Below are positions 5,877 through 13,298 of a stretch of 25,985 bases of DNA, one piece after another. Source of the DNA: DASRFA01 sp035651755 (GTDB lineage: Bacteria; Desulfobacterota; Binatia; UBA12015); assembly GCA_035651755.1 (NCBI GenBank), contig DASRFA010000031.1, positions 1 to 25,985 on the forward strand, in the 5' to 3' direction. The notes beneath the pieces were generated by a model. It did no database searches. It saw only the letters and a program-made list of their open reading frames with translations, and was not told the DNA's origin. Made by a program: the position numbers and the translations under genes. Position 1 is the stretch's first letter; each line of letters opens with the position of its first letter.

Positions 5877-7544
5877 CTACGGCGTTTGCGGGTGGTGCGA
5901 TCCGAGCGCGCTCCGCGGCGGTCCGTCGCTCGGGCTGCTCGTCTTCCTCGGATGTGGGCAGAACGTCACGACGTAGTGGATCTCCTTCCCGTCCGCCGGC
6001 GCGCACGTGAAGCTGCTCGAGGGATCGTCGTACTGGTAGCTGTAGGCCTGCGGGCAGGCCGCCTTGAACACGTTCGGCCAGGCTGCGGCGCCCGGAGTCG
6101 GCAGCGGCCCGGGCGAGCTGGTCGGCGCGGGCGAAGGCGTCGGGCCCGCCGTGAGCGCGGCGGCGGCGAGCCAGCTCGGGTTGTACGGCCCGCAGCAGTC
6201 GGTGACCGGCACGCAGACGCTGCTCCCGGCGAAGATGCCGGAGGTGCAGATGGCCGACGGCTGCGGCGCCACCTGCGTCGGACACGACTGGCTGCTCGAG
6301 CAGACGTCGATCGCGCTCTCGCACTGGCCGATGCTGGTGTTGCACGTGGACCCCGGGCACTGCGCGTCGCTCGTGCACGGGACGTTGCAGAGATGGGTCG
6401 TCAGGTCGCACGTGCCCGACACCCGGCCGGCGATGCCGCCCAGGTTCGTGCAATCGTCGTCGCTGAAGCAGGTCGCGCTGCCGGAATTGCAGGAGTTCGT
6501 CTGCTGGGATCCGTGACAGCAGTACTCGTCGGCGTTGTTCGCGCAGTCGAGCGCGCTGTTCGAGGGATCGTTCGTGCAGATCGTGCAGGGGTCGGAGCAG
6601 CCGACGACGCAGCTTCCGGACACGCAGGTGCCGGTCGTGCAGTCCGCGCTCGTCGTGCAGGTGCCATTCGTGATCTGGAGCGCCGCCGGGCAAGTCTCGT
6701 TCAGGTCCGTCGTGCAGCCTCCCGACGCGACGCAAGATTTGACGCTCGGCCGGACCTCGACCGGGACGTTGTAGCCGCTCACGAGGCTCACGTCGTAGTA
6801 ATCGACCGTGGTGCCGCCGCCGGCCGGCGCGTCGAACGTCGGCTCGAAGAGCGTGACGCCGGTCGCGGAATTCCCCGCGCAATCGACCTCGCCGGTGCCG
6901 CACTGCCCGGTGACGCAGGTCAGCGTCCCGTTCGACAACGTACAGCCCGTTCGTCCCCAGAACCGTCCCTGCCACGTCTCGGGCGCGCAGATGGACAGCG
7001 CGTGCTTGCCGCGGGTGCCGGCCGCCACGAGATGCCAGCGCTGGTTGCCTCTGCCCTTCGGCAGAGCGGACGTGAAGGTGCAGAGACCTCCCTGACACGA
7101 GCCGATGGCGTTGCCGCTCGCGCTGCAGATGCCGCCGCCCGGACAGCCGACGGCGGCCGTGCAGTAGCAGGTGTTGTCGCTCGTGTTGCACGTGCCCGTG
7201 CAGACCCCGTTCCCGAGGCACGTCCCGCCGGTGGGGCAATCGGCACTCGCAGTGCAGGTGATGGCGGGGCAATCGCTGTCGGCCTGGCAGGTCGGGATCG
7301 CGCACGACTGGATCCCGGACGGCGTCTGCAGGCACTGGCTGTCCGCGGTGCAGTAGCCGGAGCTGTTGCCGACCTCGGCGACCCAGACGTCCTCGGCGCA
7401 CTTGTTGACGAAGCGGAGATGGTGCTCGTCGGCGGCGCAGGGCTGGCGCTGGGCGGCGGCCGAGGGGACCCTCGGCGCGGCGTGTGCCGGCGACGCGGCG
7501 AGGAGCAGCGCGAACGCGCTGCAGACGAGTGCGGATCCGTTCAT
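5877..7544 (-). CDS. Secreted thaumatin-like protein with Cys-rich insertions
   Basis: A 555-aa exported protein. A signal peptide spans residues 1-22, ending AHA. The thaumatin fold is split along the chain: FVNKCAEDVWVAEVGN (45-60), WHLVAAG and LSICAPETWQGRFWGRTGC (170-201), GEVDCAGNS with TLFEPTF (219-237), DYYDVSLVSGYNVPVEVRPS (248-267), then CPQAYSYQYDDPSSSFTC (497-514) and a YVVTFCP ending. The acidic-cleft positions R198, E234, D248 and D251 are present, but the usual VDG acid is Ser256. Between these blocks lie Cys-rich repeats of a D-C-P-x-x-x-C type (about 85-155 and 295-450) and a Pro/Ser/Thr linker (468-488). Thaumatin-like proteins bind or cut beta-glucans in plants; the bacterial role is unknown. 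I chose the ATG at 7544 for the signal peptide and the G-rich site upstream. Confidence 0.82.
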   Translation of the reverse strand: MNGSALVCSAFALLLAASPAHAAPRVPSAAAQRQPCAADEHHLRFVNKCAEDVWVAEVGNSSGYCTADSQCLQTPSGIQSCAIPTCQADSDCPAITCTASADCPTGGTCLGNGVCTGTCNTSDNTCYCTAAVGCPGGGICSASGNAIGSCQGGLCTFTSALPKGRGNQRWHLVAAGTRGKHALSICAPETWQGRFWGRTGCTLSNGTLTCVTGQCGTGEVDCAGNSATGVTLFEPTFDAPAGGGTTVDYYDVSLVSGYNVPVEVRPSVKSCVASGGCTTDLNETCPAALQITNGTCTTSADCTTGTCVSGSCVVGCSDPCTICTNDPSNSALDCANNADEYCCHGSQQTNSCNSGSATCFSDDDCTNLGGIAGRVSGTCDLTTHLCNVPCTSDAQCPGSTCNTSIGQCESAIDVCSSSQSCPTQVAPQPSAICTSGIFAGSSVCVPVTDCCGPYNPSWLAAAALTAGPTPSPAPTSSPGPLPTPGAAAWPNVFKAACPQAYSYQYDDPSSSFTCAPADGKEIHYVVTFCPHPRKTSSPSDGPPRSALGSHHPQTP

Positions 7545-7570
7545 GGCAGCCCCCCGGTCGAGCGCCGCGG

Positions 7571-7586
7571 GTGGCTCTCGAGCCAC
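7571..7586. promoter_or_regulatory. Perfect short hairpin in the leader of the thaumatin-like gene
   Basis: GTGGCT, a 4-base loop CTCG, then AGCCAC: a perfect 6-bp inverted repeat 27 bp upstream of the minus-strand ATG. An AT-richer stretch (GCAATTAAAGC on the minus strand) lies just further upstream and could be part of a promoter. It could be an operator or a 5' UTR hairpin; no regulator is implied by its neighbours. Confidence 0.3.
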
Positions 7587-7645
7587 TCAGATCCTCGGCC
7601 GATTCCGCGATTGCTTTAATTGCGCTGGAGCCGCCGGGAGGCTGG

Positions 7646-9952
7646 TCACGGAACCGTCGGGCACGTGGCGGGGGGAGGCGACTTGGGAGCGCCCGCGAAC
7701 ACGCCCGGCCGGTCGCTGGCCGCGTTCCGAGGCGGGGCCGAGGCGCACCATTCCGTCCCCGTACCGAGCGCGAGCCGCAGCGCGATCCGCCCCTGCGCGG
7801 GCGCGGTGAGGGCGTAGGCCCACGACGTGCCGCGCGCCGTGACCTTGAGCTTGTCGATGACGACACTCACCGACTTGACGGCGCCGGTGCTCGTGAAGCG
7901 ATAGCCGCTCGCGATCCGCGTCCAACCCGGGGGCGGCAGCGAGACGACCGCCTTCTCGCCGCTCCCGGCCGCGTTGTAGACGACGAGCGTCGCGCCGTTG
8001 ACCGTCGGATCTGCAGAGCTCCCCGGTGCCGGAGGGAGCACCCGGTGCAGCAGCGGCTCGCCTTTCGTCGTGGACGTCAGCGCGAGCCTGCGCCCGTTCG
8101 GGTTGGCCGGGTCGCGCAAGGTGAGCGCGGTCGTCCGGATGGTCGTCGGCCCGGGTGGCGAGGGCGGCGGACCGGGCGGGCCGCCGCATCCGGTCGGCTC
8201 GTTGCTCTCGTCGAAGCCCGCCGGTCGCACGCCGAAGATCGGCAGCGGGCAATCGCGCTCGAGCGCGCCGAGGTCGGGCGCGCTGCCCGTGGAGGCGTCG
8301 TTGACATTGGGGAGCTCGAGCGCGGCGTCGATCGCGTTCGAGGTCGGGGCGAGCGTGGCGTCGGCGGGCAACATGGTCGCGCTCGAGCTCGCGGGCGCGG
8401 CCAGGCCCGACGCGAAGATCGGCTCGGCCAGCAGCCGGCCGTGCGACTCGAAGATGCCCGACGCCTGCATCGCCGCGAAGCTCGCCCACGTGCCGGCGTC
8501 GTCGAAGTCGAAGACGCCGTCCGGGAGCCAGCCGTTCCAGTCGATCGTCCCGCCGTCGATGCCCGCCGACCAGTCGACGGTCTTGCCGCCGCCGCTCGCC
8601 GGACCGACGAAGAGGTTGTTCGCGAGGACGAAGTCGTGCGCGGTCGCGCTGGTCTGGAGGTTCAGCGCGTGGTCGGCGCTGACGAACGTGTTGTTGTAGA
8701 CCAGCACGCCGCTCGGCTCCGGCGGAGGCGTGATCCCGAGGCCGTGCAGCTTCAGCTGCTCGTTCGCGACGTTCACGATCACGTTGCGGAACGCGTAGGC
8801 AGGCCCGCCGTAGACGGGCTGGAAGCTCAGGGTCGCGAACGTGTTCGTGAACCGGTTCCGGAAGGCGCGCATGTTGCCTTCGCTCCCGTCGAACTCGATG
8901 CCGTTGTCGTACGACGACAGCACCTCGTTGCCGTAGAAGTCGATGGCGCGCGCGCCGTCGTCGCCGAGCTTCAGCGAGTCGCCGAAGCCGGAGATCTCGT
9001 TGTGGCAGACGACGTGACCGCTCCCCGAGAGGTTGATACCGTCGTCGTCCGAGTGTTGGCCTCCGTCGCTGAAGTAGTTCCTGGGCCAGGCGAGCCGGCC
9101 CTCGAGCACGTCGTCGCAGAGGTAGAAGTCGGTCTGGCCGGTCTTCGAGCCGATGCCGAGCGTGACGTCGCGGACATGCACGCGCCGCAGCACGTTGCCG
9201 GTCGTGCTCGCGCCCTGGAAGCGGATGGCGCGGTTCGCGTGCTGGAGCGTCAGATCCTCGACGACGACGTGGCTGCCGTACACCTCGAGCACGTTGCAGG
9301 CGCCGCAGCCGTTCCCGTCGAGGACCGTGCCGTCGCGGCTCGTGCCGCGGATGAAGATCGGGTCGGCGGCGGTGCCGCTCGCGGTGATGACGAACTGGCC
9401 CGTGTACGTGCCGTCCGCGACGTCGATGACGTCGCCCGCCTGCGCTGCGCTCAGCGCGCTCTGGAGCGCCGCGGCGCTGCTCGCGGCGTGGTGCGTGGGG
9501 TTCTCCGGGTTCGCCGCCGGGATCGCGCGCGTGGTGCCGGCGAGCGCGATCGTCTGGTCGACCCCGCCGTCCGGGTCGGTCGCGTGCAGCTCGATGTCGT
9601 ACGTCGTCGCGGGCGCGAGGTCGAAGATGCTGCCCGCGAACTGCGGCTGGACGATGCGTCCGACGACGTGCTCGGGGCGCACGCGGAAGAGCGGCAGGCC
9701 GGTCCGCCAGGTCGCGTCGCCCTGGGCGCGGAAGCGGACCGTCACCTGCGCGTCGTGGTCGTCGTCGCCGGTGACGAAGAGCTGGACGCCGAGCGCGACG
9801 AGGGTGGGGCGGTCGAGCTGGACGGCGCCGACGTGGAGCACGTCGTCGGCGAGCGCCGGCGTCGCGCGCGAGCCCAGGATGGCCGCGAGCGCGGCGACCG
9901 CGAGCGCCGGCACGGCGCGACCGAGATCGTTCGTAGGGTGTCGTCGCGACAC
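7646..9952 (-). CDS. Secreted right-handed parallel beta-helix protein
   Basis: A 768-aa exported protein. Residues 1-35 look like a signal peptide with an Arg-rich start and ALA cleavage site. Residues 40-145 form a beta-sandwich-like region (LAPATTYDIELHATDPDGG is fibronectin III-like). Residues about 150-570 form a right-handed beta-helix, entered by the typical DVIDVADGTYTGQFVITASG and containing turns rich in GN, NN and DG (HNEISGFGDSLKLGDDG, VYNNTFVSADHALNL). A Pro-rich linker near 610-625 leads to a C-terminal beta domain with VVIDKLKVTARG and WCASAPP, a module I associate with secreted proteins of deltaproteobacterial and Binatota-like genomes (from memory, not checked). The GTG start lacks a clear ribosome-binding site. 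A polysaccharide lyase or adhesin role is possible; I see no defined catalytic residues. Confidence 0.85.
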   Translation of the reverse strand: MSRRHPTNDLGRAVPALAVAALAAILGSRATPALADDVLHVGAVQLDRPTLVALGVQLFVTGDDDHDAQVTVRFRAQGDATWRTGLPLFRVRPEHVVGRIVQPQFAGSIFDLAPATTYDIELHATDPDGGVDQTIALAGTTRAIPAANPENPTHHAASSAAALQSALSAAQAGDVIDVADGTYTGQFVITASGTAADPIFIRGTSRDGTVLDGNGCGACNVLEVYGSHVVVEDLTLQHANRAIRFQGASTTGNVLRRVHVRDVTLGIGSKTGQTDFYLCDDVLEGRLAWPRNYFSDGGQHSDDDGINLSGSGHVVCHNEISGFGDSLKLGDDGARAIDFYGNEVLSSYDNGIEFDGSEGNMRAFRNRFTNTFATLSFQPVYGGPAYAFRNVIVNVANEQLKLHGLGITPPPEPSGVLVYNNTFVSADHALNLQTSATAHDFVLANNLFVGPASGGGKTVDWSAGIDGGTIDWNGWLPDGVFDFDDAGTWASFAAMQASGIFESHGRLLAEPIFASGLAAPASSSATMLPADATLAPTSNAIDAALELPNVNDASTGSAPDLGALERDCPLPIFGVRPAGFDESNEPTGCGGPPGPPPSPPGPTTIRTTALTLRDPANPNGRRLALTSTTKGEPLLHRVLPPAPGSSADPTVNGATLVVYNAAGSGEKAVVSLPPPGWTRIASGYRFTSTGAVKSVSVVIDKLKVTARGTSWAYALTAPAQGRIALRLALGTGTEWCASAPPRNAASDRPGVFAGAPKSPPPATCPTVP

Positions 9953-10035
9953 GAGAATGCGAGCGTAGTCCGACGCCGAGGACCCGTCGACCCCCGTCGT
10001 GACGGCGCCATCATGAACACCCGTTGGAGGGAAAG

Positions 10036-10974
10036 ATGCCAGCGTACGAGCACATCCTCTACGACGTCGAGCGCGGGCGCGCGCGCATCACGCTCAACCA
10101 CCCGGAGAAGCACAACGCCCTCAGCTACGACCTCCTCGGCGAGCTGAACCAGGCGGTCTGGGACGCGGACGACGATCGCGACGTGCACGCGGTCGTCATC
10201 CGCGGCGCCGGGCCGTCGTTCTGCGCCGGCTACGATCTGAAGGGCGCGGGCCGACGTGAGGAGCGCTCGGGAGCGGCGGGCGCCGAGGGCGCCGCGGGCG
10301 GCGAGCGGAAGCGCCACGGGCGCGGCCACCAGACCTTCGACGACGACGCCTGGCACCTCGAGCGCGCGCAGCGCCTCCGGATGGCGCTCTTCGACATGCA
10401 CAAGCCGGTGATCGCGCAGGTCCACGGCTACTGCCTCGCGGGCGGCACCGACCTGGCGCTCCTCTCCGACATGGTGATCGCGGCCGAGGACGCGACGATC
10501 GGCTTCCCGCCGGCGCGCGATCTCGGCGCGCTCCCGAACAACATGTGGCTCTACAACGTCGGCCCGCAGTGGGCGAAGCGCTTGACGCTGACGGGCGACA
10601 CGATCACGGGCGCCGAGGCCGCGCACATCGGCCTCGTCATGAAGGCGGTGCCGGCGAAACTCCTCGAAGCCGAGGTCGAAGGCCTGCTCGACCGCCTGGC
10701 GCTGATCGATCCCGACCTCCTCGCGGCGAACAAGCGCATCATCAACCTCGGCCTCGAGCTCATGGGCGCTCGCACGCTGCAGCGCCTCGCCGCCGAGAAC
10801 GACGCGCGCGCACACCTCGCGCCGAGCTTCCGCGCGTTCGGGAAGACGGTGCAGGAGAAGGGGCTCAAGGCGGCGCTCCGCGAGCGCGACGAGAAGTTCG
10901 GCGACGGGCGCGCGCGCGTCGTCGGCCCCGAGATCCGCGACGAGCGCGGCCGTCTCAAGGACCCGCCGCGATGA
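10036..10974 (+). CDS. Crotonase-fold (enoyl-CoA hydratase/isomerase family) protein
   Basis: A 312-aa crotonase-superfamily protein acting on an acyl-CoA thioester. Oxyanion-hole segments are GAGPSFCAGYDL (58-68... the CAGYDLKG loop) and VHGYCLAGGTDLALLSDMVI (129-148). In true hydratases two Glu residues act; here the first is D139 (GGTDLAL instead of GGxxELA) and the second position reads GFPPAR (156-161), with no Glu. Residues 72-100 are an unusual Gly/Ala/Arg-rich insertion. The ATG at 10036 follows GGAGGG; the upstream TTG at 10024 is less likely. The stop overlaps the carboxyltransferase start as ATGA, so the two are translationally coupled and probably act on the same acyl-CoA. The exact reaction is unknown. 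Confidence 0.88.
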   Translation: MPAYEHILYDVERGRARITLNHPEKHNALSYDLLGELNQAVWDADDDRDVHAVVIRGAGPSFCAGYDLKGAGRREERSGAAGAEGAAGGERKRHGRGHQTFDDDAWHLERAQRLRMALFDMHKPVIAQVHGYCLAGGTDLALLSDMVIAAEDATIGFPPARDLGALPNNMWLYNVGPQWAKRLTLTGDTITGAEAAHIGLVMKAVPAKLLEAEVEGLLDRLALIDPDLLAANKRIINLGLELMGARTLQRLAAENDARAHLAPSFRAFGKTVQEKGLKAALRERDEKFGDGRARVVGPEIRDERGRLKDPPR

Positions 10975-12509
10975 GCGACGACGATCGCGTCCCGCCCGGC
11001 TGGCGCGCGGCGCTCGACGACCTCGAGCGCCGGCGCGAGGCCGCGCGCGCGATGGGCGGCGCGGAGAAGATCGCCCGCCAGCGCGCAGCCGGTCGCCTGA
11101 CGGCGCGCGAGCGCGTCGAGCGGCTCTGCGACCCGGGGACGTTCAGCGAGCTCGGTCTGCTCGTCGGCTCCGCGGCCGGCGTTCCGGCAGACGGCTTCGT
11201 CGCGGGCGCGGGCCGCGTCGAGGGTCGCGACGTGCTCGTCGGCTGCGAGGACTTCACGGTGATGGGCGGGTCGATCGGGATCCGCGCGCACGCGAAGCGC
11301 CATCGCCTGGCGGAGCTCGCGGGGCAGGAGCGGGTGCCGCTCGTGATGATGCTCGACGGCGCGGGCGAGCGCGCGCAGAACGCCTTCGAGCGCTACCCGC
11401 GCTCGCCGAACGACCTGCAGGCGATCGCGCAGCTCTCGGGCCTGGTGCCGACGGTCGCGATGATCCTCGGCCCGTCGGCCGGGCACTCGGCGGTGGTCGC
11501 GCCGCTGACGGACTTCGTCGTGATGACGGAGGGCGCGTCGGCGTTCGCGGCCGGGCCGCCGCTCGTCCGCGAGGCGACGGGCGAGGTCGCGACCAAGGAG
11601 GAGCTCGGCGGCGCGCAGGTGCACGTCGGCGTGAGCGGCCTCGCGCACAACGTGTCGCCCGACGACGAGGCGGCGATCGCGCTCGTGCGCCGCTACCTCG
11701 GCTTCTTTCCGTCGAGCGCGTGGGCACGGCCGCCGCGCGTCGAGGACGGGCATCTCCGATTCGCGGACCTCGGCGAGCGCCGGCTCGACGAGATCCTCGA
11801 CTTCGTGCCCGCGGACCACCGCCGCGCCTACGACATGCGACGCGTGGTCGAGCTCCTGGTCGACGGCGGCGACGTCCTCGAGCTGCAGCCGGCGTACGGC
11901 GGCGCGCTCCTGACGCTGCTCGCGCGCCTCGGCGGCGAGCCCGTCGCGATCGTCGCGAGCCAGCCGCTCGTCCTCGCCGGCTCGATCGACGGCCCGGCGG
12001 CCGACAAGGCGGCGCGCTTCATCGAGATCGCCGACACGTTCCACCTGCCCGTGGTCTTCCTCGCCGACACGCCGGGCATCCTCGTCGGCAAGGCCGCCGA
12101 GCGCGACGGCATTCTCCGGCGCGCGATGCGGATGTTCGCCGCGCAGTCGCGCATCCGCGGCGTCAAGCTGCACGTGACGGTCCGGAAGGTGTACGGCGTC
12201 GCGTCCTGCCTCATGGGGATGAACCCCTTCGACCGGCAGACGCTGTCGCTCGCGTTCCCGATCGGCCGGCTGGGCGCGATGCCCGCGTCGGGCGCGGGCG
12301 AGGCGGCGAAGGCGGACGACGAGCTGCAGGGCCAGCTCACCGCGAGCGAGCTCGGCGGCGCTTACGGGCCGGCGGATTCGATGAGCTACGACGACGTGAT
12401 CGACCCGCGGGAGCTCCGCAACCGGCTGCTGCACGCGCTCCGGCTGGCGCGGAACCGCGTGGAGTCGCTGCCTCCGGAGCCGTCGCGCGCGTCGGGAATT
12501 CGATCCTGA
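10971..12509 (+). CDS. Acyl-CoA carboxylase beta (carboxyltransferase) subunit
   Basis: A 512-aa biotin-dependent carboxyltransferase of the PccB/MccB class, which moves CO2 from carboxybiotin to an acyl-CoA. The N-terminal crotonase-like half (about 25-265) begins KIARQRAAGRLTARERVERL, a family hallmark, and includes FTVMGGSIGIRAHAKRHRLA and MMLDGAGERAQ with its oxyanion glycines. The C-terminal half (about 280-500) has GSIDGPAADKAARFIEIADT, then VVFLADTPGILVGKAAERDG. Length fits the family (510-540). The alpha subunit with biotin carboxylase and biotin carrier is not in the window and must be encoded elsewhere. Coupled to the upstream crotonase by the 4-bp ATGA overlap. Acyl-CoA specificity (acetyl, propionyl, methylcrotonyl, geranyl or other) cannot be read from sequence alone. 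Confidence 0.92.
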   Translation: MSDDDRVPPGWRAALDDLERRREAARAMGGAEKIARQRAAGRLTARERVERLCDPGTFSELGLLVGSAAGVPADGFVAGAGRVEGRDVLVGCEDFTVMGGSIGIRAHAKRHRLAELAGQERVPLVMMLDGAGERAQNAFERYPRSPNDLQAIAQLSGLVPTVAMILGPSAGHSAVVAPLTDFVVMTEGASAFAAGPPLVREATGEVATKEELGGAQVHVGVSGLAHNVSPDDEAAIALVRRYLGFFPSSAWARPPRVEDGHLRFADLGERRLDEILDFVPADHRRAYDMRRVVELLVDGGDVLELQPAYGGALLTLLARLGGEPVAIVASQPLVLAGSIDGPAADKAARFIEIADTFHLPVVFLADTPGILVGKAAERDGILRRAMRMFAAQSRIRGVKLHVTVRKVYGVASCLMGMNPFDRQTLSLAFPIGRLGAMPASGAGEAAKADDELQGQLTASELGGAYGPADSMSYDDVIDPRELRNRLLHALRLARNRVESLPPEPSRASGIRS

Positions 12510-12552
12510 CCATGATCGTCTCCCCTTCCGAGCATCGCCCGGAGCGCGCCGG

Positions 12553-12558
12553 TATGGT
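12553..12558 (+). promoter_or_regulatory. Possible -10 element just before the small ORF
   Basis: TATGGT lies 11 bases before the GTG of the 67-aa gene in an otherwise GC-rich gap, and no ribosome-binding site lies between. If real, the transcript would be nearly leaderless. Weak evidence only. Confidence 0.25.
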
Positions 12559-12569
12559 ACTTTGTCGAC

Positions 12570-12773
12570 GTGGATCGGTCGCGTGCGATCACCCGCCGGA
12601 CGACGCTGGACCAGCTCGACGACGCCTTCGATCGGAAGGTGATCGCGCAGACGACGCCCGACGAGCGCTTCGCCGAGACGTGGCGCCTCACCGAGGAGGT
12701 CTGGCGCCTCAAGGGCTGGGACCCGGGTGAACGAGGACTTTCTCGATCTGTTGCGCGCGTTCTGCGCCGCTGA
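12570..12773 (+). CDS. Small conserved-looking protein paired with a nucleotidyltransferase
   Basis: A 67-aa hydrophilic protein starting at GTG. Its text (DRSRAITRRTTLDQLDDAFD, then ERFAETWRLTEEVWRLKGWD and GERGLSRSVARVLRR) resembles small proteins I remember next to nucleotidyltransferase-fold genes in deltaproteobacterial genomes; this could not be checked here. It has no transmembrane segment. The C-terminal 15 codons overlap the start of the next gene by 47 bases in another frame, which implies coupled expression. A toxin-antitoxin-like or regulatory role is a guess. Confidence 0.6.
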   Translation: MDRSRAITRRTTLDQLDDAFDRKVIAQTTPDERFAETWRLTEEVWRLKGWDPGERGLSRSVARVLRR

Positions 12774-13173
12774 CGTCCGGTTTCTCGTCGTTGGAGCCTA
12801 CGCGGTGTCGGTGCACGCCGAGCCGCGAACGACCGGAGACCTCGACCTCTGGGTCGAGCCGTCCGCCGAGAACGCCGCACGGGCGTACGAGGCGCTGCGC
12901 AGGTTCGGTGCGCCCTTGCACGATCTGACGGGCGAAGACCTGGCGCGCCCCGACACGGTGTTTCAGATCGGGCTGCCGCCGCGGCGGATCGATGTCCTGA
13001 CGTCGATCACCGGCGTCGACTTCGCCGGCGCGTGGCCGGAGCGGGTTCACGTGACGTACGGCGATGTCCCCGTCGCGGTGCTGGGCATCGAAGCGCTGAT
13101 CAAGAACAAGCTCGCCCTCGGCAGGCCGAAGGACCTGCTGGACGTCGAGGCGCTTCGCCGACACGCGCGGTGA
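12727..13173 (+). CDS. Nucleotidyltransferase-fold protein (MNT/AbiEii-like)
   Basis: A 148-aa protein of the DNA polymerase beta-like nucleotidyltransferase superfamily. RFLVVGAYAVSVHAEPRTTG followed by DLDLWVEP (about 18-45) gives the G(x)xA ... T-x-D-x-D pattern, in which two Asp residues bind metal. VPVAVLGIEALIKNKLALGR (116-135) followed by KDLLDVEALR is the usual tail of the DUF6036/AbiEii-like group, where a Lys near the end is conserved. It starts at GTG inside the preceding 67-aa gene. Such proteins occur in two-gene defence or toxin-antitoxin modules, but also as stand-alone proteins. The target is unknown. Confidence 0.8.
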   Translation: MNEDFLDLLRAFCAADVRFLVVGAYAVSVHAEPRTTGDLDLWVEPSAENAARAYEALRRFGAPLHDLTGEDLARPDTVFQIGLPPRRIDVLTSITGVDFAGAWPERVHVTYGDVPVAVLGIEALIKNKLALGRPKDLLDVEALRRHAR

Positions 13174-13235
13174 CCGATTCCTGCCCGCCGCCTCCGCCGG
13201 CAGCATGGGCCGCCGGGAAAACGCTGTACTGCATC

Positions 13236-13248
13236 GATGTCGCACATC
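13236..13248. promoter_or_regulatory. Possible operator upstream of the PadR gene
   Basis: GATGT, a 3-base spacer CGC, then ACATC: a perfect inverted repeat 51 bp before the GTG of the PadR-type regulator. Known PadR operators contain ATGT and ACAT half-sites, usually with a longer spacer (about 8 bp), so the fit is partial. AAATTT lies just downstream. Confidence 0.35.
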
Positions 13249-13298
13249 AGCCCAAATTTCACTTGTCACAGCCGCCGCGATGCCGGTATCTGGGGCGC

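Noticed and set aside
6241..7400. Tandem DNA repeat or CRISPR-like array in the Cys-rich part of the thaumatin-like gene
   Set aside because: The similarity is at protein level (spaced Cys with C-P and D-C motifs). The DNA units vary in length and sequence and have no regular repeat-spacer pattern.
7545..7586. Earlier start of the thaumatin-like protein at 7586
   Set aside because: It would put 14 charged residues before the signal peptide; the ATG at 7544 begins a normal signal peptide and has a G-rich site upstream.
7484..10147. Very long open frame (over 880 codons) on the plus strand
   Set aside because: It runs antisense to the thaumatin-like and beta-helix genes and reads as Arg/Ala-rich text without domains, typical of shadow frames in GC-rich DNA.
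10551..12434. 627-codon minus-strand open frame across the carboxyltransferase
   Set aside because: It is antisense to two well-supported acyl-CoA genes and has no domain; a shadow frame.
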